DNA of 64,000 bases from assembly GCA_035550215.1 (NCBI GenBank), contig DASZPM010000007.1, positions 248,001-312,000 of the forward strand, written 5' to 3'. Below the pieces are notes generated by a model that was not told the DNA's origin, made no database searches, and was given only the letters and a program-made list of their open reading frames with translations. The stretch comes from JABDFW01 sp035550215 (lineage in GTDB: Bacteria; Bacteroidota; Bacteroidia; Chitinophagales; Chitinophagaceae). This document shows positions 43,814 through 53,162 of this stretch, piece after piece (positions within the stretch are counted from its first letter, which is position 1; each line of letters starts with the position of its first letter). A program made the translations under genes and the position numbers.

Positions 43814-44194
43814 CTACGCTTTTGGTGGAGGAGGGTTTATCTCCCGTGAGAATAAATATTTGTATTCTTTCTTTGATGGAATGGTTATAAAAGATGTAGT
43901 GCTGTAGCGTGTCATCTCAACATTTTTACGACAATGTATCATGTTGATTTCATGCCCGAGTTGATGCTGGTTATGAGCTTGATGGTCATGCCGGCCATTT
44001 TCAGGGAAGGCGTTATGACAGTCTAATATAATTTCAGTAATATACTCCGCCATCGAATCAATTTGATTGACATCCCCAAGGGCATTTTCTCTCCCATTTT
44101 CATGATACATCATGCCGTATACACTTAAATTAAGTATTTGTATTGCCACTATAAGCAATACTGCCTTAATTAGAAATGCACGCACTTTGAACAT
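43814..44194 (-). CDS. Small exported His-rich protein with PPPPKA C-terminus (copy 1)
   Basis: I recognise no named family. The start at 44194 (MFKVRAFLIKAVLLIV) is chosen because it aligns residue for residue with the paralogue at 48878-49261; an ATG at 44224 is possible. 126 residues: an N-terminal hydrophobic segment, then QILNLSVY, NQIDSMAEYITEIIL, NAFPENG, a His-rich stretch (about residues 70-92, seven His and a Cys), and the end EYKYLFSREINPPPPKA. Probably a periplasmic or membrane-anchored metal-related protein, inferred from its place as first gene before czcC and from the histidines. Confidence 0.75.
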   Translation of the reverse strand: MFKVRAFLIKAVLLIVAIQILNLSVYGMMYHENGRENALGDVNQIDSMAEYITEIILDCHNAFPENGRHDHQAHNQHQLGHEINMIHCRKNVEMTRYSTTSFITIPSKKEYKYLFSREINPPPPKA

Positions 44195-44289
44195 GGGTTT
44201 TGCGGAAAGAAAAATTTTGATCAAAACTAATATATTTATTTTTTATTTAATATCACGCGCTGCGAACCGGTGCATAAACCCGGGCAGAA

Positions 44290-44327
44290 AGAGCCCAAAA
44301 CCACTGTTTACGCCTGGTTTGGGCTCT
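44290..44327 (-). terminator. Terminator of the czcBA operon
   Basis: AGAGCCCAAAACCA and TGGTTTGGGCTCT form a long stem with one bulged A and a GC-rich outer part. On the minus strand it lies about 40 bp beyond the czcA stop and is followed by TTTCT. Confidence 0.65.
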
Positions 44328-44368
44328 GTCACAATCTCTTACAGTTATTATTAAATTATTACTCAAGG

Positions 44369-47300
44369 TCATTTTTCAATCATTTCATCATGGTCTTTCG
44401 CGTCAAAATTGCGGTATACCCTGGCAAATATTAAAGGGAATATCAGCAGTGAGAAAAACATGGCACAAATAATTCCACCAATTACAACCCTGGCAAGCGG
44501 CCTTGAACTTTCTGAGCCAATACCGTGCGACACTGCAGCCGGCAGCAGCCCTATCGCGGCCATAAGCGCTGTCATCATAACCGGGCGTACCCTTGAGGTA
44601 ACCCCAAGGCGAATTGCTTTATAAAGTGCATTACTGCTGTATTTGTTTTTTTGAAGGTTCTCCTTAAACTCGGTTATAAGCAGCACGCCAAAAAGAATAC
44701 AAATGCCAAACAGCGCAATAAAACCAATGCCTGCCGATATACTGAAATTTGTACCTGTTATCAGCAATGCCATAATACCACCAACAATTGCAAAAGGTAC
44801 ATTTAGGAACACAAGGCCCGCATCTTTTAAATTGCCGAACATGGTAAAAAGCAGCAGGAAAATCAGCAGCAGGCTTATAGGCACTACTTGCTCAAGTCTT
44901 GCTGTTGCCCTTTGCTGGTTCTCAAAGTCACCCTGCCACACCATTGTATAACCCTTTTTTAAGGTTATTGCTTTGTTTACTTTAGCCTGCGCCTCGGCAA
45001 TTGCACTACCCATATCGCGGCCACGCACAGAAAACTTTACGGCTGAATACCGCTCATTGTCATCCCTGAATATGAGGCAGGGTCCTGTTTTCATAGTTAT
45101 GTTAGCTATTTCTTTTACAGGTACCTTGCTGCCTCTTTCTGTCGGTACCATTAAATTGCCTATATCTGTGGGCGTATTCCGAAATTGTTCGGGAAAACGA
45201 AGACGGATATCAAATTTCTTTATCCCCTCGTATAAGGTAGATGCCGCCTTTCCGCCAATAGCCATCCCTATCACCGCATTGGCGTCAGCAGTTGCCACGC
45301 CGTATATGGCCATTTTCTGCTGGTCGAGGTCAATGTCCAGTTCTGGTTGGCCTATATTCTTTATCACTCCAAGGTCTTCAATACCTGGGACCGTTTTTAG
45401 GATGTTATTCACTTTTGTTGCTTCATCCTCCATATAATCAAGGGAATCGCCAAAGATTTTTACGCAAATGGAACCTTTTACACCTGATACCGCTTCTTCA
45501 ATGTTATCTGTAATCGGCTGCGAAAAATTTAACTCAGCGCCGGGTATCACCGAAAGCTTTTTATTCATTTCGTCCACCAATTCGTCCTTAGTAATGTGCG
45601 GGCTCCATTTTGCCTCTGGATATAACATTACATCAAACTCATTGTTGTAGAAACCGGCTACATCCGTGCCATCGTCAGGCCGGCCGGTTTGCGACACTAC
45701 GTTTGACACCTGTGGAAACTCCATAAGTTTTGACCTTACCTGCTTTGATATTTCTACAGATTTATCAAGCGATATACTGTATGGCATTTGCACGCGCAGC
45801 CATATAGACCCCTCATCTAATTCTGGTAAAAACTCGCTACCCAAAAATTTAAAGGAGTAGAGGCCGGCAGCTATGATTACGAACGATGATACCACCACTA
45901 CCACTTTATTGCGGTAAGCGAACGTAAACACCCGTACTATGGTGTTTGTAAAAAAGTTTACAACAGGATTGTGCTTTTCGCGCACATTTTTGCGCAAAAG
46001 CATATTTATCATAACCGGTACCAGCGTTAAGGTTGTTAAAAGGGCGCCCAGCAAAGCAAAGCCGAGGGTGTATGCCAGCGGCGAAAACATTTTGCCTTCC
46101 ACTTTTTGAAAGGAAAAGATTGGCAGGAGAGCCGCAATTATTATCAGTTTGGCGAAAAATATTGCTTTGCCTAATTCAGCCCCGTTTCTTTTTATTAACC
46201 CCAACTTTGTTATTTTATTAAAACGTTCCATGCCAATTTCATGCGCCTTTCTGTCAAGCACCACAAATATCCCCTCAACCATTACCACGGCCCCGTCTAT
46301 TATTATACCGAAGTCAACAGCGCCAAGTGACAGCAGGTTAGCTGACATGCCCATTAAGCGTAAACAAATAAAAGAGAATAACAACGACAACGGGATAATA
46401 ATAGATACTATAAGCGTTGTACGCCAGTTAAACATAAAAAGCGACACAATTAAGGTAACCAGTAATATGCCTTCCACCATATTGTGCAGCACGGTATCGG
46501 TGGCAAAATTGATTAGGTTTTCACGGTCATAAAATGGAATAATCTTGGTGTCGGCGGGCAGAATATTGGCATTAAGCTTGTCAATCTTATCCTTTAGCGC
46601 CTTAATAACCGTAGTCGGGTTTTCGCCCTTACGCATCACCACAATCGCTTCTACAACATCATCCTCATTGCTTACCGTTCTTTTACCAGTTGAATCAATA
46701 CTTGCATCACTCCGGCCAACAAGCCCGAGCCGTGGCAAATTTGATATTTCAACATTCGCTACGTCCTTTACCAAAACGGGCACACCATTTATGTTTTCAA
46801 CAATAATATTTTTTATTTCGTTTATGTCGTTAAGCAAACCAATTCCCCTAACAACGTAAGCCTGGTTATTTTGCACAATAACATCACCTCCTATATTGAT
46901 ATTGCTTTTTTGCACTGCTGAATAAACATCAAGCGCGGTGATGTTGAGGTTTGCCAGTTTTTGGGGGTCAACCTGTATTTCGTATGTTTTTGTCTTCCCG
47001 CCAAAACTTACCACATCTGCAACACCCGGAACTGAACGCAACTGCCGGTCAATAACCCAATCCTGTATTGTTTTAAGCTGCCTTGCGTCTCTAAAACTGC
47101 TTCGCAAAGTGTAACGGTATATTTCACCGGTAGGCCCGGTTGGCGGCTGTATTGATGGTGCAACGCCATCGGGCAAATCTGCATTAGGCAATAAATTGTT
47201 TACCTGCACACGGGCTTCATCATTTGTAACATTATCTTCAAATACAAGCTTGATGTATGAAAGGCCGAATATGCTTGTAGAACGAAGGCTCACTTTTTTT

Positions 47301-47539
47301 TGCACGGGATTGAGCGCAATTTCAATGGGGATTGTTACAAATTTTTCAATTTCTTCAGCGCTTCGCCCGGGCCACTGTGTGATTAATGTGACCTCCGTAT
47401 TGGTTACATCAGGAAAAGCCTCAACAGGCATGTTTTTAAAGGTAATAATACCGGCCACTAACAGAATGGCAGTTGCAAATAATATAAAATATTTATTTTT
47501 TAAGGAGAATGCCAATATTCTCCTGAGTAGCTTTATCAT
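44369..47539 (-). CDS. czcA: Heavy-metal efflux RND pump, CzcA/CusA family
   Basis: 1056 residues with the RND layout: helix 1 at residues 12-30, a periplasmic porter/docking domain, six helices from about 340, a second periplasmic half and six closing helices. TM4 reads DFGIIIDGAVVMVEG, with the D, D and E spacing of CzcA residues 402, 408 and 415, which favours divalent ions (Zn, Co, Cd, Ni) over Cu/Ag. FPDVTNTEVTLITQWPGRSAEEIEKFVT is present (residues 41-68, quoted only in part elsewhere). It exports metal with protons through the CzcB and CzcC partners. It follows czcB by 24 bp. Confidence 0.95.
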   Translation of the reverse strand: MIKLLRRILAFSLKNKYFILFATAILLVAGIITFKNMPVEAFPDVTNTEVTLITQWPGRSAEEIEKFVTIPIEIALNPVQKKVSLRSTSIFGLSYIKLVFEDNVTNDEARVQVNNLLPNADLPDGVAPSIQPPTGPTGEIYRYTLRSSFRDARQLKTIQDWVIDRQLRSVPGVADVVSFGGKTKTYEIQVDPQKLANLNITALDVYSAVQKSNINIGGDVIVQNNQAYVVRGIGLLNDINEIKNIIVENINGVPVLVKDVANVEISNLPRLGLVGRSDASIDSTGKRTVSNEDDVVEAIVVMRKGENPTTVIKALKDKIDKLNANILPADTKIIPFYDRENLINFATDTVLHNMVEGILLVTLIVSLFMFNWRTTLIVSIIIPLSLLFSFICLRLMGMSANLLSLGAVDFGIIIDGAVVMVEGIFVVLDRKAHEIGMERFNKITKLGLIKRNGAELGKAIFFAKLIIIAALLPIFSFQKVEGKMFSPLAYTLGFALLGALLTTLTLVPVMINMLLRKNVREKHNPVVNFFTNTIVRVFTFAYRNKVVVVVSSFVIIAAGLYSFKFLGSEFLPELDEGSIWLRVQMPYSISLDKSVEISKQVRSKLMEFPQVSNVVSQTGRPDDGTDVAGFYNNEFDVMLYPEAKWSPHITKDELVDEMNKKLSVIPGAELNFSQPITDNIEEAVSGVKGSICVKIFGDSLDYMEDEATKVNNILKTVPGIEDLGVIKNIGQPELDIDLDQQKMAIYGVATADANAVIGMAIGGKAASTLYEGIKKFDIRLRFPEQFRNTPTDIGNLMVPTERGSKVPVKEIANITMKTGPCLIFRDDNERYSAVKFSVRGRDMGSAIAEAQAKVNKAITLKKGYTMVWQGDFENQQRATARLEQVVPISLLLIFLLLFTMFGNLKDAGLVFLNVPFAIVGGIMALLITGTNFSISAGIGFIALFGICILFGVLLITEFKENLQKNKYSSNALYKAIRLGVTSRVRPVMMTALMAAIGLLPAAVSHGIGSESSRPLARVVIGGIICAMFFSLLIFPLIFARVYRNFDAKDHDEMIEK

Positions 47540-47563
47540 CTGGTATTTTTTGAGGTTACAGGA

Positions 47564-48658
47564 TTAATTATTTAACTGGTCGTAAATAAGCAGGGCCTGG
47601 GAGCCAATAATCAGTTGGCCCTGTTGCAACCCCGCCGATATATACACCCTGTTGCCTAAAGTACTGTTTACCTGCACCGGCGTTATGCGCACATCTGTTT
47701 TGTTTTTGTATGCCAAAACGTAATACTGGCTATTATCAAAAATTAATGCGCTTGACGGTATGCATATTGACTGTTTATTTTCAGGGTTTGTAACGGTAAC
47801 ACTGGCATACATTTCCGGTTTAAGGGCATAGTCGCTATTGGGCAATACAATTCTAACCAGCATCACCTTGTTTCCCGGGTCTAACACATTCAGAATCTTA
47901 TCTATTTTGCCTGTAAAAATCCGCCCGGGATAGGAGAGCGTAGTGATGTTCACATTATCGCCAAGATGTATATCGTTTATATTAGATTCGTAAACATTTG
48001 CCAGTACCCAAACATTTTTAAGGTCTGATATGGTGAACATGTCATTGCTGTTATCCGTTCTTATGGCCATGTCGTTGGTAACGGTTTTTTCAACTATAAA
48101 ACCACTAATGGGGGATTTAACGGCATAGTCGCCCTGCGTATTTCCACCATTTATTTTAAGTATGTTTTCAATGCGGTTCAATTCACTTTGCGCCTGCGTA
48201 TAAGCCGTTTGAGCAGTTAATAAATCTTTCTCGGATGCAAGGCCTGTTTTAACCATATTTTGTGTTGCGTCAAGGTTTCGTTTGGTTAACTGCAGGTTAG
48301 TTTGTGCATTTACAAGGTCATTGCTATAGCCTGCCATTTCGCCACTATGTATGATACCAAGCGTTTCACCTGCTGTTACATAGTCTCCCAACATTGCTTT
48401 AATACCTGTAATAGTACCGCTAACCATGGGGTAAATTCTCGCCACGTTGTCTTCGTTAAACGCAACCTTACCAGTAAGTGTTATGGCATTTATTAACTGG
48501 CATGTTTGTACGGTGTCTATTTCTATCGTCTTTAGCAGCGAATCGGGAATAACATATTTGTCTTTTTCAGATACCGCAGGTTTTTCGTGGGCATTGCATG
48601 CCATAAAAAGTATGGAAATTGAAATAAGGGTATATAGTAATGTTGTTTTATGTTTCAT
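47564..48658 (-). CDS. czcB: Efflux RND periplasmic adaptor, CzcB/CusB family lipoprotein
   Basis: The start is taken at 48658 (MKHKTTLLYTLISISILFMAC), which gives a lipobox with Cys21; the open frame begins 14 codons earlier. About 364 residues. Barrel-sandwich parts are YPMVSGTITGIKAMLGDYV and GDYAVKSPISGFIVEKTV, flanking a helical hairpin (NAQTNLQLTKRNLDATQNM); the beta-barrel VYESNINDIHLGDNVNIT follows. It bridges CzcA and an outer-membrane channel. Unlike the neighbouring locus, no czcC lies upstream; 219 bp of DNA separate it from the PPPPKA protein. Confidence 0.92.
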   Translation of the reverse strand: MKHKTTLLYTLISISILFMACNAHEKPAVSEKDKYVIPDSLLKTIEIDTVQTCQLINAITLTGKVAFNEDNVARIYPMVSGTITGIKAMLGDYVTAGETLGIIHSGEMAGYSNDLVNAQTNLQLTKRNLDATQNMVKTGLASEKDLLTAQTAYTQAQSELNRIENILKINGGNTQGDYAVKSPISGFIVEKTVTNDMAIRTDNSNDMFTISDLKNVWVLANVYESNINDIHLGDNVNITTLSYPGRIFTGKIDKILNVLDPGNKVMLVRIVLPNSDYALKPEMYASVTVTNPENKQSICIPSSALIFDNSQYYVLAYKNKTDVRITPVQVNSTLGNRVYISAGLQQGQLIIGSQALLIYDQLNN

Positions 48659-48877
48659 ATAAAATAAATATTTGACTAAGGGTGTTATTAAGTTGATCAT
48701 CAGTTATAAACTAATAATATGTAGTACTGTGGTAAACACATAACAGGCGTTTGCACGGCAAAGCGCCCTAGTTTGCTGCTTTATTGTAAAGGTATTTAAA
48801 AGGCAATGTAACAAACAGTCGGCATAGACTAAAGCAATGTTGTAACATTGAATTGTGTATGTTTTTATTGCCAATGG

Positions 48878-49261
48878 TTAAGCTTTTGGTGGCGGTGGAA
48901 TTATCTCCCTGGCAAAGAGATATTTATATTCTTGCTTTAAAGGAATATTGATGGTGGAAATTAAGCCGTAACGTTTGATACCCGAGGGTTTGCGAAAAGT
49001 GATTAAGGTAAAATTAGCGTGCTTTAGCGTGTGAGAAGAATTTGATTGGCGATTGTGGGCGCCATTTTCTGGAAATGCATTTTGGTGGTTGAGAATAATC
49101 TCGGCCACGTATTCAATCATTGAGTCTATTTGGTTTGGCTCGCCGATGGTATGCCGGGGATTATTTTGTTCATTATATCTTTCATACACGCTCAAATTTA
49201 ATATTTGCAACGCCACAACAAGCGTAACAAAATGTTGGATATATGTACGAAATTGTTTCAA
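48878..49261 (-). CDS. Small exported protein with PPPPKA C-terminus (copy 2)
   Basis: 127 residues, clearly paralogous to 43814-44194. Shared blocks in order: QILNLSVY, NQIDSM.EY..EIIL, NAFPENG.H, a variable polar stretch with several His (fewer than in copy 1), and KEYKYLFAREIIPPPPKA (here QEYKYLFAREI). One N-terminal hydrophobic segment (FVTLVVALQILNLSV) acts as signal or anchor. The Cys of copy 1 is absent. It precedes czcB-czcA on the same strand. I checked for the HYC and CC motifs of the small HYC_CC_PP proteins that also neighbour metal pumps; they are not here. Function unknown. Confidence 0.72.
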   Translation of the reverse strand: MKQFRTYIQHFVTLVVALQILNLSVYERYNEQNNPRHTIGEPNQIDSMIEYVAEIILNHQNAFPENGAHNRQSNSSHTLKHANFTLITFRKPSGIKRYGLISTINIPLKQEYKYLFAREIIPPPPKA

Positions 49262-49374
49262 GAAGTATAAATTCAGCCGCCAAAGCTATTACTATGCGGC
49301 TTTAATATGGTGTTAAACCCTTTACTTTTATTAAAAATTAATATTATTTGCCTGGTTTTAACCGGGAAGTAATA

Positions 49375-49399
49375 AAAAACCCGCAGAAAGCGGGTTTTT
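49375..49399 (-). terminator. Terminator of secDF
   Basis: Perfect 10-bp stem AAAAACCCGC / GCGGGTTTTT with the loop AGAAA, 20 bp beyond the secDF stop on the minus strand. Confidence 0.9.
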
Positions 49400-49419
49400 A
49401 CTATCAAAGTTGCAGGTTA

Positions 49420-52400
49420 CTATTTTTTAACCGAAGGCCTTGCCGCCTGGTCAGTTGTTGCGCCTAATGGTTTGTTTTTTGCAAAATCAACCAATATTGG
49501 CGCAGCTACGAAAATGGAAGAATAGGTGCCGGTTATAACACCCACCAGCATTGCAAACGCAAAGCCCCTTGTTACCGCACCGCCAAATATAAACAGTATA
49601 AGGATGGTGAGAAATACCGTTAACGACGTCATTACAGTACGGCTAAGGGTTTGATTGATGGCGCGGTTGATAATGGCTTCCTTGCTTTCACCCTTCATTA
49701 ATCTCACGTCCTCGCGTATCCTGTCGTATACAATCACCGTGTCGTTCATTGAGAAGCCTATAACCGTAAGCACCGCAGCAATAAAATATTGGTCAATTTC
49801 TAGTGGGAACGGCACAATACTTCTGCAGAAACTGAATACGGCGAGAATTACGAACACATCGTGAAACAATGATACAATGGTGCCAATAGAATAGCGCCAG
49901 TCACGAAAACGTATGAAGATATACAAGCAAATTATAATTATTGCGATTGCGCCCGCCTTTATAGCCCCACTTTTAAGCTCGCTGGAAATAGATGGTTCAA
50001 CCGTTTGCGAGCCTTGCTTATACCGGGTATCAAAGGTTTTATACGCTACACTTTCAGGAATAAAGGAATACTGCTTTAAGCCGTTGTACAGCGCTGTTTC
50101 AACCAGTGAGTCGGTATTTGACCTGGTCGAATCGATAAGGTAGGCAGTGGTTATATCTAACTGGTTGCCGGTACCAACTGTTTTTACAACAGGGTAGTCG
50201 CCTAAAACATTTTTGAGTGAATTGGCAACACTATCAGTATTTACTTTACGGTAGAATTCGATAGTGTAGCTGCGACCCCCTTTAAACTCAACGCCTTCAT
50301 CAAAGCCATGAATAAATGCTCCTATGCCAAGCACCAGTACCACCGCGGAAATAACGTATGCCACCTTCCTGTATTCAATAAACTTAAAATAAGAGTGTTT
50401 GAATATTTTGCTGGAAATTGTAGTAAAGTATTCAAAGTGGCGTTGTTTACTCGTGTACATGTCAGTAATAAGCCTTGATACCAGGATGCCGCAAAACAAG
50501 CTTAATGTTATACCCAGCATCTGTGTAGAAGCGAAGCCTAATACAGGGCCAAGGCCGAAGATAAACAAGATAGCCGCTGTTAAAAAGGTTGTTACGTGAG
50601 CATCCAAAACAGGCGCGTACGAACGTTTATAACCATCAGAAACGGCCGTTAAATAGCCTTTTCCTTTACTTAGTTCTTCTTTTATCCTTTCAAAAATAAT
50701 TACGTTGGTATCAACCGCCATACCAATGGTAAGTACCAAGCCGGCAATACCCGGCGCAGTTAGCTTAAAGCCCCATGAACTTAATATACCAATGGTAAAC
50801 AGCAGGTTTAAAATAAGCGCTATATTGGCAACCCAGCCCGCTGTATTATAGTAAATAAGCATAAGGGCGAAAATTACCACGAAGGCAATGATAAATGAAT
50901 AGGCGCCTGCCTGTATTGTTGCTTTACCTAATGTTGGCCCTATAGTTTGCGTAGCTGTAATTCTTGCCGGGGCTGGTAATTTACCAGACTCCAGGGTGTT
51001 AGCAAGGTCTTTTGCTTCTTCTACCGAAAAACTGCCTGTAATTTCTGACGAACCATTGGGTATTTCATTAATTACATTGGGCGCACTGTAAACAAAGTTA
51101 TCCAGCGTAATGGCGATTGGTTTGTTCACATTGGCTTTTGTCATTTCCGCCCAAAGATTTGTACCAACTGCATCCATTTCCATTTTAATAGCAACGCTGC
51201 CTTTTTCATCATAGTCCTGGGTGGCCCTGGTTATATGGCTACCATCTAACTTGGCAGTACCATTTTCAAGCGTTTTTATTGCATATAAAGCAAGCAGGTT
51301 AGGTGTTTTATTCTGTCTTGATTCCGGGGTACCATACATAAACACGAGGTTACCGGGGAACTTGCTTTTAACAATATCCATTTTAAGATAGTCGCTCAAT
51401 TGGGCAGTGTCCTTTGTTAATACATAAGCGATAGAAGATGGATATGATTCTGCACCGGTTTGACTTCTTTGCGGAGGGTTAATTTGCATAAGGCTGTTCC
51501 TGTCACCAAAAAGTACAGTCTCGTATTTCCTTAACCGCGCTGAATCTACTGTTGCCTTTGCCGTTTTGCTGGTGTCGTTAACATGCGTGGTGTCAGCTTT
51601 CGCCGTTGCTGACGAATCCGGGCTGCCTTTTCCCGTTGTGTCTGCGGTGGCAGCCTTTGCGCCGGATAAATACGCTGCAAGCGCATTTTGTGCTGCGGTC
51701 AGGTTGTCGCCAATTTCAGAGAGATTATATACCTCAAAAAACTGCAGGTTTGCAGTTGCCTGCAGGTTACGCCTTACCCGCTCAATGTCATTTTCGCCGG
51801 GCAGTTCTACCGTAATTATGCTTTTAGACTCATCTTTATTAATGGTGGCTGAACTTACACCAAAACGATCTATCCTTTTGCGGAGGATATTGTAGGTGTT
51901 CTCGAAAGCGGTGGCAGATTGATCTTTTAGGTAAGCGAGTACAGCATCATCGGAATCGGTGGTTTTAATCTTACCGTTAGCTTTTGCAACAAAATATGGG
52001 GCCAACGGTACACCGCCGCCAATTTTCTTATATTCCTGCCCAAACAGTGTAATAAGATCGGCGCCGCCGGTAGCTTTTTGCTGTACGGCATTGTTAAGCG
52101 CCCGGTTAAAGGCCAGGTCTTTAGTATTATTGGCAAGACTGCGTATTAACGCATCAAGCCCAACTTCCATCGTCACACTCATACCGCCTTGTAAATCAAG
52201 GCCTAACTGTAACTCGTTGTCCTTTGCGTGCCGGTAAGTTGTTAAACCGAACGGTCCTATACTCACATCGTTGGTACTGTCTTCAAGCCGTATAAGTCTT
52301 TGATTTTGCACTTCTTTTAAAGTGTCTCTGTAAGCTTCCCGCAGTGAAGAATCATTGGGGTACTTTTTCTCCGGTGCCATGTAGTGGGTTGTAACCCAGT

Positions 52401-52521
52401 TTTTTGCCTGGTCATTCAGGCTACTTTCATGGCTGCGCACAATCCATGTAAATGAAAGTTGATACAGGCAGATTAAAATAAGCGCAATCGCAAAAAAACG
52501 TACCAGGCCTTTAAGTTGCAT
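49420..52521 (-). CDS. secDF: Protein translocase SecDF (SecD and SecF in one chain)
   Basis: 1033 residues. The SecD half has the first helix (FFAIALILICLYQL), LQLGLDLQGGMSVTMEV, the P1 periplasmic domain with an inserted Ala/Thr-rich linker (about 290-330), and helices with GIAGLVLTIGMAVDTNVIIFERIKEEL. The SecF half begins near residue 700 and has FKGGRSYTIEF and IGFSMNDTVIVYDRIREDVR. The charged Asp and Arg residues of the proton path are present in both halves. It drives late protein export and membrane insertion with the proton gradient. The fused form is standard in Bacteroidota. Confidence 0.96.
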   Translation of the reverse strand: MQLKGLVRFFAIALILICLYQLSFTWIVRSHESSLNDQAKNWVTTHYMAPEKKYPNDSSLREAYRDTLKEVQNQRLIRLEDSTNDVSIGPFGLTTYRHAKDNELQLGLDLQGGMSVTMEVGLDALIRSLANNTKDLAFNRALNNAVQQKATGGADLITLFGQEYKKIGGGVPLAPYFVAKANGKIKTTDSDDAVLAYLKDQSATAFENTYNILRKRIDRFGVSSATINKDESKSIITVELPGENDIERVRRNLQATANLQFFEVYNLSEIGDNLTAAQNALAAYLSGAKAATADTTGKGSPDSSATAKADTTHVNDTSKTAKATVDSARLRKYETVLFGDRNSLMQINPPQRSQTGAESYPSSIAYVLTKDTAQLSDYLKMDIVKSKFPGNLVFMYGTPESRQNKTPNLLALYAIKTLENGTAKLDGSHITRATQDYDEKGSVAIKMEMDAVGTNLWAEMTKANVNKPIAITLDNFVYSAPNVINEIPNGSSEITGSFSVEEAKDLANTLESGKLPAPARITATQTIGPTLGKATIQAGAYSFIIAFVVIFALMLIYYNTAGWVANIALILNLLFTIGILSSWGFKLTAPGIAGLVLTIGMAVDTNVIIFERIKEELSKGKGYLTAVSDGYKRSYAPVLDAHVTTFLTAAILFIFGLGPVLGFASTQMLGITLSLFCGILVSRLITDMYTSKQRHFEYFTTISSKIFKHSYFKFIEYRKVAYVISAVVLVLGIGAFIHGFDEGVEFKGGRSYTIEFYRKVNTDSVANSLKNVLGDYPVVKTVGTGNQLDITTAYLIDSTRSNTDSLVETALYNGLKQYSFIPESVAYKTFDTRYKQGSQTVEPSISSELKSGAIKAGAIAIIIICLYIFIRFRDWRYSIGTIVSLFHDVFVILAVFSFCRSIVPFPLEIDQYFIAAVLTVIGFSMNDTVIVYDRIREDVRLMKGESKEAIINRAINQTLSRTVMTSLTVFLTILILFIFGGAVTRGFAFAMLVGVITGTYSSIFVAAPILVDFAKNKPLGATTDQAARPSVKK

Positions 52522-52554
52522 ATTTGTGAGGGTTTACTCAATTTTAGTGAGCGG

Positions 52555-52562
52555 CAAAGATA
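52555..52562 (-). promoter_or_regulatory. Probable -7 box of secDF (TATCTTTG)
   Basis: Full TAnnTTTG match on the minus strand, 33 bp before the secDF ATG and just after a terminator, so secDF has its own promoter. Confidence 0.55.
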
Positions 52563-52592
52563 GGGGAATTGGCATTTAAATTATAGGGATAA

Positions 52593-52628
52593 AAAAATAC
52601 CGGGAGGCTTTATTTTCCCGGTATTTTT
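52593..52628 (-). terminator. Terminator of the FKBP lipoprotein gene
   Basis: Perfect 13-bp stem AAAAATACCGGGA (52593-52605) / TCCCGGTATTTTT (52616-52628) with a 10-base loop, 18 bp beyond the stop. Confidence 0.9.
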
Positions 52629-52646
52629 CCTAAAAAAATGATAAAA

Positions 52647-53138
52647 TTACTGCACGTCTGTAATGGAGACGTCATAATATAAAATTGTATTTGGTTGTAT
52701 TGTATAGCTACCCGAGGTGCTGACTACGCCCTGGCAACTATATGCGAGAGAAGAGGGGATAACCATGATTATCCGGGCCCCTTTTTTGTAAAATCGCGCC
52801 ATATCCTGGAAGCCCTTTATAAGGTTTACGATAGGGCTGCTGTTGGGTTCATTTGACTGGCTAATTACCGTGCCATTTAACAAAACAGCTTTATAGGTAA
52901 AAAATATAGTAGTTGCGGCAAGTGCGCCGGTGCCGGAATCTACAATGTGGTAGTAGATATAACTTGTGTCCTTTGTGTAAGTGATGGTATCTGCCCCGCA
53001 GAAAGATTTGATGGTTGCCTCCTCAGCGGCGGGTGCAACCGGTATGCAATCTGTCGTAATGGGTGTGTTTGTGACATTTTTAAGGCAAGCAGCTAATAAT
53101 GCGGATACAATAATAGTAATTACCAGAACCTTTTTCAT
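52647..53138 (-). CDS. FKBP-type peptidyl-prolyl isomerase-like lipoprotein
   Basis: 163 residues with a lipobox LLAAC (Cys18). The C-terminal about 90 residues are FKBP-like: IFFTYKAVLLNGTVISQS, NLIKGFQDMARFYKKGARIIMVIPSSLAYS and a last strand NTILYYDVSITDVQ (quoted in parts). The active-site set is shortened (no FDSS or clear aromatic cage), so isomerase activity is uncertain. Envelope-anchored. The next upstream gene on the same strand is a small membrane protein, 24 bp away. Confidence 0.82.
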   Translation of the reverse strand: MKKVLVITIIVSALLAACLKNVTNTPITTDCIPVAPAAEEATIKSFCGADTITYTKDTSYIYYHIVDSGTGALAATTIFFTYKAVLLNGTVISQSNEPNSSPIVNLIKGFQDMARFYKKGARIIMVIPSSLAYSCQGVVSTSGSYTIQPNTILYYDVSITDVQ

Positions 53139-53162
53139 TCTTTAATGTTTGTATAGTGACTG

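Noticed and set aside
43814..44194. HYC_CC_PP family membership for the small efflux-linked proteins
   Set aside because: Size, export and genomic place are similar, but the HYC and CC motifs are missing in both copies.
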